A stretch of 64,000 nucleotides of DNA from Xiphophorus maculatus (taxonomy: Eukaryota; Chordata; Actinopteri; Cyprinodontiformes; Poeciliidae). The DNA lies in NCBI RefSeq assembly GCF_002775205.1, contig NC_036454.1, forward strand, positions 15,768,882 through 15,832,881, given 5' to 3'. Positions 12,720-24,101 of the stretch are shown here, piece after piece. The position numbers were made by a program, and so were the translations under genes. The notes beneath the pieces were generated by a model. That model ran no database searches. It was not told the origin of the DNA and saw only the letters and a list, made by a program, of their open reading frames with translations. Every line of letters starts with the position of its first letter. Position 1 is the first letter of the stretch.

Positions 12720-15380
12720 AAAGAAAGAAATAAAGATGGAGCTACATATGGCTGGACACTGGGAAAGTTTACTTTGGTAGTTATAATTAGTATTTAATTA
12801 GAACAGTAAATAACATCATTTTTTCACAAATTTGATTAACTTGCTCTCTTGCCACATTCAGTCAGAAAGTAGAAAATACAGTCACCCTGTACAATGAACC
12901 TTTTTAAATTACAGTAGATAATAATAATAACTCAACAAGTCTCAATGGATAAGCCTTATGACTTATTGATAGTTTTGATCTTGAGTATAAATTGCACTGT
13001 TTAGAAGATGAGTTTTAATTTTTTTACATCTGTCAAAAAAGAATGAACATAGAGTCTGTAACAGTATAAAACAGGCTATACTAAGATGCATGTTAATGTG
13101 TGAGGCACTGCACCCCTCCACTCTAGCTCCTTTCATTGGGAGGTCCCAACACACCTCCTGCTCAGAAAGGTTAACATTTACCCAGCTATCTGCGCCTGTG
13201 GTACTTAGACCCCAAGTCTGCAGAGTGTTCACCTCAGAGAATCTGTTTAGCTGGTTACCAGGGAAACTCGCCTGGAAGGAATGCTGCGTTTTTGGTATTT
13301 TATTAGTCGGACTAAAGCTTTGATCAATATGAAAAACATAACTAAGCCTCCATCCAGTGTCTATGTCACTTTATCAGAGATCTTCTTTATCCTTGCAGGA
13401 CATAGAGGCTGGTGTCTGTCTCCAGCAGTCACTGGGTGAGAGGCTGGGTACAGAGACTGGTTGCCATTCCATCACAGAGCAACCATGTTTTTGGACTGTG
13501 GAAGATAAAGAGATAAGCATCCACGGGGAGAACATGCAACACTCCATGCAGTACGACCACAGGTTAGATCAGAATCAGAGACCTTCTTTTTATTTTCTCC
13601 TCCATCAAACAAACCAATAAACGTGCAATTAATAATGCAGAATTCTCAGATGAATTCTCAGAGATTCATCTGAGAATCCTGCTGAATCTCAGATGTTACC
13701 TGTACTTCAGAGCCCTCTGCTGGCTAAAGTGTGCTACAGCAATCATTCTGATCTCAAACCGGTAACAGTATTTCACACTCTGAAACCCAACACGGGTATA
13801 TGCACATAACTGAGCTCACAGCTGGTATCGGGTAACCATTAAGCATGTCAACACATTGTCAAAATCTTCTAATTTTTAGCAACATGGACATGCTCTAAAT
13901 TTAGTCCAAATAGTGTCAAGCCTTCAAATGTGTTCAATTAAATGCCATAGTCTCTTAAAGAAGGAAATAGATTTCCAGTACTTCCCATAGATTTATTAGC
14001 ACATAAACAGAATAATCCATATTTCACAACTGAGAGACTGAACTTCTATCATTAAAACAAAATGAGTCCTGTCTTCGTAAACATCTGGATAAAGTTTTAG
14101 GTCTGCTTGAAGTCTTTTATGCCATTATGGTTTTGCAGAATCATCTCTGCCACTACAATGAAAATAAAGAGAAGCTTCAAACGATGCTGTATGGTGCTTA
14201 CCGTCACAGCACTCTTTACCATTTAGAGAAATTTCTTCTGTCAATTTTTAACACAACTGCACCCATAAAATATGCACATTATCCATTTACAGGTATTTGA
14301 CAGCTTGATTTTATATTTAGCCATAAGATGGTAACTTGTCTCAAAGAAACCAAAAAGTACAAATAATATTTTTTTTTTTTTTTAAACAGTGAGAACATCA
14401 TTCATCCTGGAAGGATGTCAGGAGTGTGTTGGTCTGCTCAAGGCATCAGCATGCAGCTGTTTGTAGAGCAGCAAGAGTCACTGGATTGTCATAACATCGT
14501 CATTCAGACTTCCCAGTTTTAAAATGCCAGTCTAATCTAAGCGTACTCAAACAAGCCGGGAGTGTCAAAATAAAAGTACATAACTAAAATCAAGCCTCAA
14601 GTGTTTGTCTAGGGCACATTAGGGTGTATTTGGTTTCTTTCAGTTGTTCTCACACCTGAATCAAATGAATGGCTCATTTGGGGGTCTGTGGAATTGAATG
14701 ATGTGCTGCTGAGCCAATTCAGCCAGTAAGTTGTTAGAGAAGGAATGCAACTAAAAGTTGCAGGACAGTAACTCTCAAACACTTGAGTTGGACACCCCTG
14801 CTCAAATAAAACCTCCTTTTTTTTTAGATTTTCTTAGGTCTATACCTCAAACACTCAGGTGTTGTGTTGTGTTGGAAGTACTTTCCTTTTCCCCGTTACC
14901 TGTAGGTCATGTTTATAGTGTTGGTCTTGAGACAAGGCATCCTGCTCTGCTCCATGGTAGGTTGAGCTGAGCTAGTATTTAAAAATGTGGGGAAATTAAT
15001 TGTATGATGTGACACTGGATATTAGAAATAGTTTGATGCTCTAGTTTGAAAAGTGGAAGTGAAACTCGAACATGATAATGGTTTTTCAGTTATGGAAATG
15101 AGACCTTGAACGTTCAGATAGCAGACAGATAGCACACAGCAGACAATGCAAGACGTTTTGATAGTTCTATTTTTTTATTTATGGAAATGAATGATTGTAA
15201 AATGGGCGGCTGGACAAAAGTACTGTATTTTACTATAGTCTTAAGTCATGCTTTTGAAGTATTTGAAAAGCCCATCTAAATATACACACTAAGATGATAG
15301 GCTATAGTTTGACTAATAAGCACAAATAAATAGTAAATATGGTAGTCATTTTAATTATTAAATAAGATATATCTGGAACG
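12720..15380. other. Intergenic spacer between the two protease copies, with repeat debris
   Basis: Non-coding. About 13400-13560 resembles a common fish interspersed repeat (GTTGCCATTCCATCACAGAGC, then CACGGGGAGAACATGCAACA). At 13636-13697 there are nested palindromes built on TCTCAGATGAATC. A dispersed repeat copy follows at about 13705-13925 (listed separately). Confidence 0.45.
13705..13925 (+). repeat. Dispersed repeat, copy A
   Basis: About 220 bases alignable, same strand, with 32340-32550. Shared landmarks in order: a CTCT-TGGTGGC/CTCTGCTGGC start, AGTATTTCACAC-CTGAA-CCCAA, GTCAACACAT, and CCAAATAGTGTCAAGC versus CCAAATGGTGTCAAGC. No tail or inverted ends were seen, so the class is unknown. 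Confidence 0.55.
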
Positions 15381-15386
15381 TACTCA

Positions 15387-16594
15387 TCAATTCTCCTTCA
15401 TTGTTTTACCAATCCACTGCATGTACTGACAGATGTCCAGCATTACAATGGAATTAGCACATGAATCCACAGGCTGGCTAACAACAATTCCTCGTAGATG
15501 TCCTTTGTACTCCACAGCTGAGCCTGCATCGCCCTGTAACACAGAAATCACAGGCAGGATGGTTTTACATGTGGAACGGTGTAGAAAAACAAAGCTAAAG
15601 TATTATATATTTATATCAGTATAATGGTTGTCTTACAAAGCAGGACTCCACTCCAGATTTGAAGGCACAGATTGTAGAATCACCGCTGCTGTATTTACTG
15701 TCAGGTTTATCGTTCTCTCCACACTCAGAGATCACTGTGGAGGCACATCTTACCTCACCAACCGGTTTACCGCCTGATAAAAACAAAAGTCCTGAAATGT
15801 CACTTTCTTTTACCAAAAATAAATTGTTTCATTTATGACTAGTTTTTTTATATTCTTACCTTTTGCCTTTGCTCCCATTCCTCCAATCTCTACTTCTGTG
15901 TTTTGCACTAGCTTTGTGCATTCTCCTGAAGGGAGGCTGATGGTGGGAAGTTTGGCTGACATGTCCTCATTCAGCTTGATGAGCATAATGTCATGGGCTT
16001 TTCCTTCTTCATCTTTGAAGGTGTGCTGCTGTTTGGCTAGAATAGTTTGTTCGTGTTTTTTGGAGTTGCCTTTAAACCAAGAGGCAGCTTTTGTAAAAAT
16101 GGACACGTCATTGTTTATGCCGAGCTTCAATTTGACTGTCCTGCAAAACAACAAAATTGTAGTGAAATTACTGGATGGAATCAGCTCAAACTGTCTCATC
16201 AAACACATGCTGCAAAGTCAGTAATTCAAAAAAGTAAAGAAAAGTACAAGCAAAAGAGAACTGCAGATGTCTTACTGCTCTGCACAGTGAGAAGCTGTGA
16301 TGACCCAGCGGGTGTTAAGCAGAGCGCCTCCACAGGACTTCCCGCCCTGAACGGACTCTATCTGGACATGGTACTGCCGATTCTTGCCACAGGATGCACT
16401 CCCAAGAATCCTCTTCTCAATAGTGTTTGATGCAACACCTGAAAAGGAAGTAACAACAGCCATTCAGCATGCTGCAAGTATAAAACACACAAATCAGAAT
16501 GTCTACCGAACAACTTTCAGCCAAGGTCCAAGTAGCTGGAGAAGGAAAAAAACTCACCTGCAACCAGCAAAAGGAATACAAAGCAATGCTCCAT
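15387..16594 (-). CDS. Trypsin-fold serine protease homologue lacking the catalytic serine
   Basis: Five-exon secreted chymotrypsin-fold protein, 254 aa: exons 16558-16594, 16276-16438, 15860-16140, 15637-15773 and 15387-15533 (minus order), all GT/AG and in phase. It starts MEHCFVFLLLVAG (signal peptide). The activation site is KR/ILGS. CGGALLNTRWVITASHC carries His57 and the 42-58 cysteine pair; KAHDIMLIKL carries Asp102. The family motif GDSGGP reads GDAGSA, so Ser195 is Ala and proteolysis should be lost; the residue at the position equivalent to 189 reads Glu. Length and five-exon layout are granzyme- or trypsin-like, and a binding or decoy role is possible. The frame is open throughout, unlike the broken paralogue at 11.6 kb facing it. 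Exact subfamily not recognised. Confidence 0.85.
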
Positions 16595-16646
16595 CGTGGT
16601 TCTTCTTGATGTGGATGACCTCTGGTGTCTGACTGATGCTCTGTCT

Positions 16647-16653
16647 TTTATAG
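16647..16653 (-). promoter_or_regulatory. TATA box of the minus-strand protease homologue
   Basis: On the minus strand the sequence reads CTATAAAAGACAGAGC about 55 bases before the start codon, a good TATA element for a short 5' UTR, as is common for secreted protease genes. Confidence 0.6.
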
Positions 16654-17120
16654 GCCTTATCAGATTTTGGGGGACTTTTTTTTTTTTGCCATAGGCTAGT
16701 CTAGTTAGGCAGCCAATTACAAGTTCCCCTCAAACCTGTTTTATCATGGTGCATCAGTCAAATGAACTGAACAGCACAGAAGATAAACGGAAGAATGGAT
16801 GTCTTAAATGAATGGTTGCTACTGGACAGTAGCAACGTTTTAGCAACATGAAACAAATGAGGACAACCTCGTTCTAAAAGAAGTTCCTGTAAAGGTCACA
16901 GTAAATTTTGTCATATTGTTGTGGAACATTAATGTGCAACAAGGTTTTATGTCATTATTATAGATGTGAAGTTTGTCAAAACGCATTTATTCTTAAAATG
17001 TATGACTGCTCATCCCCTCTTCCTGTCGTCATCTGTTACTGTTGATATTAACCACCAACTTGATTTCCTCTTTTGTCAGAATGAATACAGTGAACCTGAA
17101 TGTGTCTGCCATGAAATAAA

Positions 17121-17143
17121 CAGTAAATTTTGCAGTGTTAAAT
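17121..17143 (+). repeat. Left terminal inverted repeat of the 9.8-kb transposon
   Basis: Matches 22 of 23 bases of the inverted sequence at 26882-26904. The identity ends in a GTGTTAAAT motif that also recurs through the subterminal region. Confidence 0.8.
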
Positions 17144-17520
17144 CAACACCTAAAGAGTTTAATTTAACACTGTCTCCGAGTCTATTTGGTCCTTATCGGA
17201 ATTGGTGTCGATTTAACTCTTTCAATAGTGTTACATTTTCAGAGTTAAATTTAACTCAAAATAGAGTTAATTTTTAACACTAACACTGTGCAGTGTTTAT
17301 AAAACTTAACACTCCTACTTAAATAACTCTGATCAGAGTAAATATGATTCTAATCAGAGTTAATAAGTTACTCCACAGTGGTGACAAATTAACTCTGATT
17401 CTCATGCTTTTCAACACTGCACTGAGTTATTGACAATCAACACTGGAGTTTCATATAACTCCTATGAGTGTTACTCTGACACAGTACTGTGTTGATAATT
17501 TACTCTTTTGCTGTGAAAAA
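17144..17520. repeat. Subterminal motif array of the transposon
   Basis: Dense, both-strand repetition of two short words, AACACTG/CAGTGTT and AACTCTGA/TCAGAGTT, plus near variants, about 20 or more occurrences in under 400 bases, several arranged as palindromes (AGAGTTAAATTTAACTC). Subterminal arrays of this kind are where CACTA-family DNA-binding proteins bind. Fewer, degenerate copies occur at the right end (26785-26900). Confidence 0.75.
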
Positions 17521-17655
17521 GCAACTCCACACAGATATATATGCAGTGCTATTTTTACACTTTTGTAGAGTTAAATGACAATCATAATTCAGTAATGCTT
17601 TTAAAATGTACAATTGAATAAAATCAAGTTACCACAGAAATGCATTTAACTTAAC

Positions 17656-17661
17656 TTTATT
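17656..17661 (-). terminator. Polyadenylation signal of the transposase-like gene
   Basis: AATAAA on the minus strand about 213 bases beyond the stop codon at 17874, a plausible end for the transposon transcript. Confidence 0.5.
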
Positions 17662-17873
17662 GAACTAAAGCAGATGTAAAGGATTTGTTAACTTTTAGTT
17701 AACACACTTTTAGTAGTGTTACAGTAACATGACATGGTGTACATCTTATTACAGTAGAGGACTTTGCATTGACTGTAAAATGGCTTCCAGGGTGCCTGGC
17801 ATGCCAAGCAACCGATCTCAAGTCCACAAATAGTTAACTTCAGTCTCTTAAGAACACCATTAGCAAAATTATC

Positions 17874-19583
17874 CTATGTCTGCATAAAATGGCAATATGG
17901 AACCACATATAAGGCAGTATCTGTCGTACCGTACTTCATTTGAACATCAAATGGTTTGAAGTATAAGAGATCATTTATATGCAAAACCTTTCCAACATTA
18001 TCTGGACGCAGCTTGACCTTAAAGGCATGGTAGTGGTCATCAAAACACATGGTTTCCATCAATTTTCCACAGAGCAAAACACTGTCATCTTTTACAACAA
18101 TTGTTTGAATCTTACAAAATACAGGCATCCCACATGCTACCTCAGTACATATAATAAAGTCAGGACGGTACTCTGTACCATAGTATTTTATCCACTTGGC
18201 AGAAAACACACTGGTTGTCGAAACAATTCCAAACTTTGCAGCAATCGCTACTCCCTCTTTTAACTCACAAAGTGTCACCATCTTTCCTGGACCTACACTG
18301 AATCTTTCCTTGCCAAATGATTCATGATACATTGCCATGTAACTTTGATGCTTTTTCGCTAATGTTTTAGTAATGTTTTTAAAGCTTTTTAATTGTTTCT
18401 TGAAGAAACTATGTTTGGCTTCGTAACGCATGCACCATGTATGCAAAATTGGACCAATGTGCCTTATACTACGAGGGTAATGTATCATGAAGTGATGCTT
18501 TGGCAAGAGATTTATTTTCGGAAATAATTGCTTAAACAACCGATGATGATCAATGATTAAATGTTTGAGGTACATTGTCATGCCCTCTGACAAGACTGGC
18601 GAATTTACAATGCTAACAATATGTAGAAGCAAAAGTAGGAGATGCCAGTGTTTATCATCTGTTTGAATCAAATCACCAAATAGCAGAGGCATATTGCGTA
18701 ACAAGCACCAAAACTGTATGGCTGTTAAACCCAAGTCATTACTTCCATCCAGCATTTTATCTGTTGACAAAGGTGGGCGGTTTCGCTGCTGATTGAAACC
18801 ATAGTCATATGCATGTATTCTACCAGCAACTTGTTCAGTACTTAGGAAGTTGCTATGAATGTACTTCAGAATCAGTTTTACCTCAAACTGACCAACCCCC
18901 TCAAGAATATCATGCATCATGTCTACAGAAAAATTGTTAGCCATGTTGAAATACTGAAGTGAATTCAATAGACAAACACGTTTCACACCATATACATGAG
19001 GAAGCCTAGGATCTGCTTGTACAGTTTGACAGTGTTGTGCATGTTCATCTTCAGTCCTTAGAACAACTTCTGGATGATCTTCAGAGAATATAGTTTGAAA
19101 ACTGTGCTTTTCAAGGAGACAAAAACGACAGCAATAGCGAGCACCAAATGACTCCACAAAGCCAAACAGACCATGCAATCCAAGATTGTCACCTGTAACC
19201 TGAACCACAGTACCATAAATCACAGGTTCAAAGGTTGGAATTTTAAGTCCCTCTGTCTCAAGTACTTTCAGATCGTTAACAAGAGGTTCAAGTATCAAAT
19301 TAAAACTGTATCGTTTGATGTCCTGTGCATGGAATAGAGCACACAAATGAATATTTAGCAAAGACGAATTAAAGATTGGACTGAAATTTCTTAGAGTGAA
19401 ATAGATAGCACCTAATTTATGTAACCCCTTTTTAGGTCCCAATACATTTGCAGTTTCAAAGTCAAACAGCTGAATCTGAAGGGCATCTTTTTGCAAAGAA
19501 AATAGGGGACTTTCTTTAAAATGGATGGCGTCTCTCAAGTCTGCATAAACACCTTCTTTGGGAATATACCCAAGCTTGAACAT
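17874..19583 (-). CDS. TNP2/Transposase_21-like transposase, C-terminal portion (569-codon ORF)
   Basis: Long intronless ORF of a family repeated in fish genomes and usually labelled uncharacterised. Features resembling TNP2-type transposases: VTGDNLGLHGLFGF with Asp at about residue 132, a zinc-knuckle-like CCRFC at 151-155, VDMMHDILEGVG with Asp221 and Glu228, and CMRYEAKH with Glu388. Asp132, Asp221 and Glu388 are my guess at a DDE triad. The motif PKHHFMIHYPRSIRHIGP lies just before the last. The ORF continues the zinc-finger ORF at 19.5-20.3 kb: the two overlap and differ by one base in a run of nine A. The annotated Met is internal; the natural start is probably at 20325. Confidence 0.75.
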   Translation of the reverse strand: MFKLGYIPKEGVYADLRDAIHFKESPLFSLQKDALQIQLFDFETANVLGPKKGLHKLGAIYFTLRNFSPIFNSSLLNIHLCALFHAQDIKRYSFNLILEPLVNDLKVLETEGLKIPTFEPVIYGTVVQVTGDNLGLHGLFGFVESFGARYCCRFCLLEKHSFQTIFSEDHPEVVLRTEDEHAQHCQTVQADPRLPHVYGVKRVCLLNSLQYFNMANNFSVDMMHDILEGVGQFEVKLILKYIHSNFLSTEQVAGRIHAYDYGFNQQRNRPPLSTDKMLDGSNDLGLTAIQFWCLLRNMPLLFGDLIQTDDKHWHLLLLLLHIVSIVNSPVLSEGMTMYLKHLIIDHHRLFKQLFPKINLLPKHHFMIHYPRSIRHIGPILHTWCMRYEAKHSFFKKQLKSFKNITKTLAKKHQSYMAMYHESFGKERFSVGPGKMVTLCELKEGVAIAAKFGIVSTTSVFSAKWIKYYGTEYRPDFIICTEVACGMPVFCKIQTIVVKDDSVLLCGKLMETMCFDDHYHAFKVKLRPDNVGKVLHINDLLYFKPFDVQMKYGTTDTALYVVPYCHFMQT

Positions 19584-20325
19584 TTCTGGAAGTTCTTTTT
19601 TTTTGCAAAATACTCTTCAGTGTTTCCAAAATGGGTATATATGCAAACCTATCAGTTACAATGACTTGATCATATGTCCCAGTACTTTTGTTTTTTCTGC
19701 TGTCAAATCTTGTGCCAAGCACTTTTTCAATAGGTTCAACCAATCCCCATTTCTCTCTCAAGTGTTTGTTTAACTTTGCTTCTGAATTTAGAGGTGTAAA
19801 TGGATTTTCCAATGTTCTGAATGATTGTTCTATTTTGGTCCTGTTCTGTGTATGCTCTGAAGGCAAGCACTGTAAAGCTACATCCATAGCCTGACTGTGA
19901 GTCTCAAAAATCACTTCTTCCATGGATGAGACAAATCTCTTAACAGTAGACTGGCTTAATCCAGCTGCTCCGAGTTGTGCGATAGCAGTAGCACACATAT
20001 CTACAATGCTGATGTTGGACTTCAACTGTGTAGATGTTGTGGCTGTCTCTTCTACATTAGCTGTTGCCAGATCTTCTGCATTACCAAGGTCTGCTCTGCT
20101 TGAATTGACATTGCTGACTTGTTGGTCAGTATTGTTAGTGTGTTTGGTGTTTAAGTGTTTCCTAAACCCAGAAAAGGTTCCAAGCACACGGCCACATCCA
20201 GACTGAGCACATTTAAGGCGAAGATTTTTTCCATCCAAGTAACCATGAACTACTCGTATATGCCGAATAAGTACATTTGTGCAACTTAACTTTGCCTCAC
20301 AAACAAAACATTTCATGCCAAACAA
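19516..20325 (-). CDS. C2H2 zinc-finger N-terminal portion of the transposase-like protein
   Basis: The 269-codon ORF begins MFGMKCFVC. It has two C2H2 fingers: CFVC with H-x4-H ending RHIRVVH (about residues 5-26), and CAQSGCG with HLNTKH (about residues 39-62), followed by a low-complexity Ser/Thr/Asn linker and a helical region. The frame leaves the transposase at a nine-A run (19596-19604 on the plus strand): dropping one A would continue directly into the downstream ORF, so the last ~30 residues are probably out of frame. The start lies only 14 bases beyond the stop of the SAMD3-like gene, suggesting a shared or alternatively spliced transcript. Confidence 0.7.
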   Translation of the reverse strand: MFGMKCFVCEAKLSCTNVLIRHIRVVHGYLDGKNLRLKCAQSGCGRVLGTFSGFRKHLNTKHTNNTDQQVSNVNSSRADLGNAEDLATANVEETATTSTQLKSNISIVDMCATAIAQLGAAGLSQSTVKRFVSSMEEVIFETHSQAMDVALQCLPSEHTQNRTKIEQSFRTLENPFTPLNSEAKLNKHLREKWGLVEPIEKVLGTRFDSRKNKSTGTYDQVIVTDRFAYIPILETLKSILQKKRTSRNVQAWVYSQRRCLCRLERRHPF

Positions 20326-20338
20326 ATCTGTTCAAGTA

Positions 20339-23300
20339 CTAGTGAATCAACCTAGCCCAAATTTCTACCACACAAGGATTTTTCTTCACTTTGCCTACAT
20401 CTATATTGTACACAGTGATTTGGATGAATATGAATATGTTGCGCAGCACAGGGTTGTGTGTTGTGGCAAACACGTAATGTGCCTTAAACAGTTCGTCAAA
20501 AGCACCAAGAGAAGAGGTTGACCTGCAAGCAATGACATTTTTGTCAAGGATGAAGAACTGGTGATCTACTTTCTTCCTCTGTCCCACAGCCAGGGGATAG
20601 GGTTGTGTGCTCATGATGGCATCAAGATGTTCTTGAATGCTGGTTTCTGTCTGAGAAAAAGAAACATTACCATTATAATCCATAGCTGCAATACACAAGA
20701 CAGTTTTCATATGGGCAAAAAGCATTTATCTTATGTGTGATATGGCTCTAAAACTGAAACTCTTCAGTGAAACGACCTCAAATAAAACAAATACAATTTG
20801 CAACAAATACAAACCTTCTTGAAGACCACAAGATGCTTCTCTGGTTGATAGCCAGACATCTTCCAAGGTTTCTTTCGGCCCAATGCAGAGGGGGGAATGA
20901 GGTGTTGCAGCAGCAAAATTGATGAGAGGTCATTATCCCAACCTGTGACAAGAGAAATTTGATGTTGAATTGACCATCAGCAAAAACTATGCAATTAAAA
21001 TTGGTATGTGTGCATCACTAAGTGAAGCTCACACAACAACTGAATCCCACATAATGTGGAAAAAGTCATCCTTACTCATGTCATCATCCACTTCAGTGGC
21101 ATCCTCAGGAGAAGTTCTTCAAGGTCACTGGTGGTTGGAAGTTTTCTGCATTGTTGGATGATCTCTCTCTTGAACGTGGTCATCTGTTGCTCCAGAAACT
21201 TGCCAGACACGCCTTCTCCAAACATCAGGACAAAATCCTGCTCCACCTACAATGTAGATAGTGAAAAACTTTAACATTTTCCAGCCACATTAATTGTATT
21301 CATTTGACTTGTCACAAAAATACATATTGTTTTTTTACATAACTGTGAAGTTATCAAAATAACCATTTAAATAATTACCAAGCCTTTGACATCTTTGAAA
21401 CGTGGAAAGACAGAGAGTATGTTGCTTGGCTGTTGGGGGTAGAGGACTGTGTTGCACCAGAAGTCAAATGTGAGCTTCATCTTCTTCTTGATTGTGTCCT
21501 CATCGGCTGAATGCTTAATCAGTGCGATGGCTTCCTTACACTCTTCTTCACTCAGGACAGTCTCTGGAACAAACTGGGTCTCCTGTCTGACAGCTGGTCC
21601 CCCAAGCCCATGTTCACGCAATGCTTCTTTGCATTTTGCTATTAAATATAAAAAATATACTTAAACTTAAAAACAGAAGAAGAAAAAAAAAAAAAACTAA
21701 CCACCCACAAAGAAGTCAACACCCTCCCTACGGTAGCAGATCTTCAAGTGTTGTAAATGGTTTACCTCCATATGATGTTCGTCTGTCTCTAGCAGTGGAT
21801 CTTTGAATAGTTTTTATCCTCCAGGCTAAGTACCCGATACCACTTGCAGCATCGTAATAATGCTCCTTGGGGATCGAAAGGATGGCAAAAGCAGACATAG
21901 CCACAGAAATGTCAGAATCATAACTAAAAGCTGATGAAGAATTTCTATGCAAACCAAACAGTTACAACTACAAGCAAGTGAATCAAAAAATAGGCAGATG
22001 TCAATAAAATGACAGATCACATGATTTTGACTGACACAACAAGCAAATCTGCTGAGAGCAGACATCTAAGAATATAAAAATATAACTTGTCACATTTCAC
22101 CCAGAAGTTACACTATCATGTACACACCCCACATGTTCACCAACACCCATTTGTGCACCCATGTCAACACAGACCTGCATATCATGTTACTATGGCAGCG
22201 ATGCAATCCGGTCAAGGAAGTATTGCGGTTGGTGCCAGAAGGCTGGCATCCTGAAGGTGAAAACTAATTTACTATGGAGCTTGTAATTTGTCTTGGTCTG
22301 ATCTACAAAAGAAACAGTTTAGAGCTGTGGCAGGACACAATTGAGTGCCATAAAGTATTTGATGTAGATTTTTTGATTAGACTTGTGAAAATGAGAAGTG
22401 TTCACATATAAAACTTTAAATTAATATTTTCCAGTTAGTCAAACACAGAAGCTTCTTTTGTTTTATTAAAATCAGAGTTAAGGGATGGTAAAAGAATGGT
22501 AATTAGTTTTTAAAAAATTAAATGAAGCAATTTTAGGCAAGTAAAAAAAAAAACAAGTTTAGTGATGAATATCCACTTTTCTAGATGGTACCAAACTGTT
22601 CCAAATAGCAAAACTCCTAGTCTATACTAAAATGTCTCCAAGTTCTCTTTAATGTGCCTCAGTTTCACGCATTTTTTCACAGGCAATATACACAACTAGA
22701 TTTATGGGTTTCAAGTGTTTGTAGCCTCATTTGTTACATTTTTAGAAGGTTTATATAAAACATTGTTGAAAGTTGAAATAAAAAAAATCTCAGCAGCAAT
22801 TTCACAACTGCAACCTAAGGAAACTCATGTGCAAAGCAACTGCATCAGTTAAATAAATGACCTGATAGAAATTAAAAGTTTTCAATGCATCATTTAACAG
22901 TAACACAGCTGTATGATACTTACATAACCTTTCCTGGAGAATGGATCAATGAGGTAGGGAAATAAGCTCACAATTCCTCTGGAATACATTTCTTTAACCT
23001 CTCTGCGTGGTGAGATCCTGCAAAATTAAAATGGCCAAGGTATATTATCCATGGTATGCATTGAATTTAACAAAAACTTGAATTTCATCTAAACACTACA
23101 TTGAGCTAACCAAAGAATATTTACAAATTACCCATTCTTCTCTGTCATATCAGCTGCCAGTATGTTAACCATTTTCCTTCTGGTTTCATCTGTGAGGCAC
23201 TTGCTTCGATTAAATTCCTTCATGATCCTTTCTCCACCAGGTGTGTTGTTGAGAATGGATTCCACCAACTTAAAAGAACAAATCATTTCAGCTTTTAAAT

Positions 23301-24101
23301 ACATATCAAGTGCTAGTGCACCTCTGAATTGTTAGTGCACCTCTGAATTGTTGTAACTTTCAACATTTAACAGAAAAACGTGGTGGGCTGCTCTAGCACC
23401 CCAACCACCAAGCATCGTAGGTTTTCTGGGGGAAAATGTGATAAAGATTTTTAGAACACAATACTTTTTGTAAGTTCTTGAGTTAATTCTTACTTGTTCA
23501 GGCTCTGTGTCTAACTGCTGCTTGTTTAGCAGAAGGACTCTCTGAAAGAATGAGTATCTCTTGAGAATCAGACAAGCTTGGCTAAGATTCCTCAGGCGAT
23601 TCCACCAAGGAGACACATTTTGATCATAAGAGAAGCAGATGAAAGACAAAAACACTAACCACAATGAATTAGAAAGCTCATTAAATACTAACATAACTGA
23701 CAAATGTAACAAACCAGTTTCATATTTGATGGTTAGGACTCCAGCCAAGGGATCCTTAACAACATCCTCATCCAACTCAGTCCCAGAACTGTCAACAACC
23801 TTCACGCCCTCTTATAGCTGGCACGCCTTTTGCAAATGCTAGTGAAAAAGACAAATGTTTGTGTAAATCACAATTATGAGGTTATGTTACTCTAATACTC
23901 ATTAATACTATGTGCATAGACTCTAGAACATTACTTTTGAAAAAACAACGGGTGAATTAACATTACAAGCACCTCATAGCTTCCTGTTAAGCTTCATTAA
24001 TACCGGTGTCTTACCTGTAATCAAAAACTCCTTCAGAAATGGCTCTGTTAGTCAGACAAATGTTTGTTGTTCGCCAAGTCTTGTTTTAATCAACATGGTT
24101 C
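20339..24101 (-). pseudogene. SAMD3-like (fish uncharacterised family) multi-exon gene inside the transposon, N-terminus damaged
   Basis: Homologous exons recognised, minus order, boundaries approximate: 24015-24101, 23715-23838, 23494-23640, 23143-23270, 22942-23018, 21776-21880, 21380-21640, 21077-21247, 20818-20944 and 20339-20651. Landmarks: VKVVDSSGTELDEDV, TRRKMVNILAADM, EMYSRGIVSLFPYL, YYDAASGIGYLAWRIKT, PRFKDVKGL, QDFVLMFGEGVS, and LGAFDELFKAHYVF near the C-terminus (ends RLIH). This is the family annotated in fish as sterile alpha motif domain-containing protein 3-like; its function is unknown. The first coding exon, starting MLIKTRLGEQQTFV, then meets TGA, and the next has an apparent 1-base insertion followed by TAA before VKVVD. 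The downstream exons look open. Confidence 0.65.

Noticed and set aside
15835-16430. Two plus-strand ORFs of about 130 codons
   Set aside because: They are antisense shadows of exons 2 and 3 of the minus-strand protease homologue.
18000-24000. Possibility that the SAMD3-like and C2H2 genes are host genes
   Set aside because: Both lie between one pair of near-perfect inverted ends with a subterminal array, so transposon origin is the simpler reading; domestication is not excluded.
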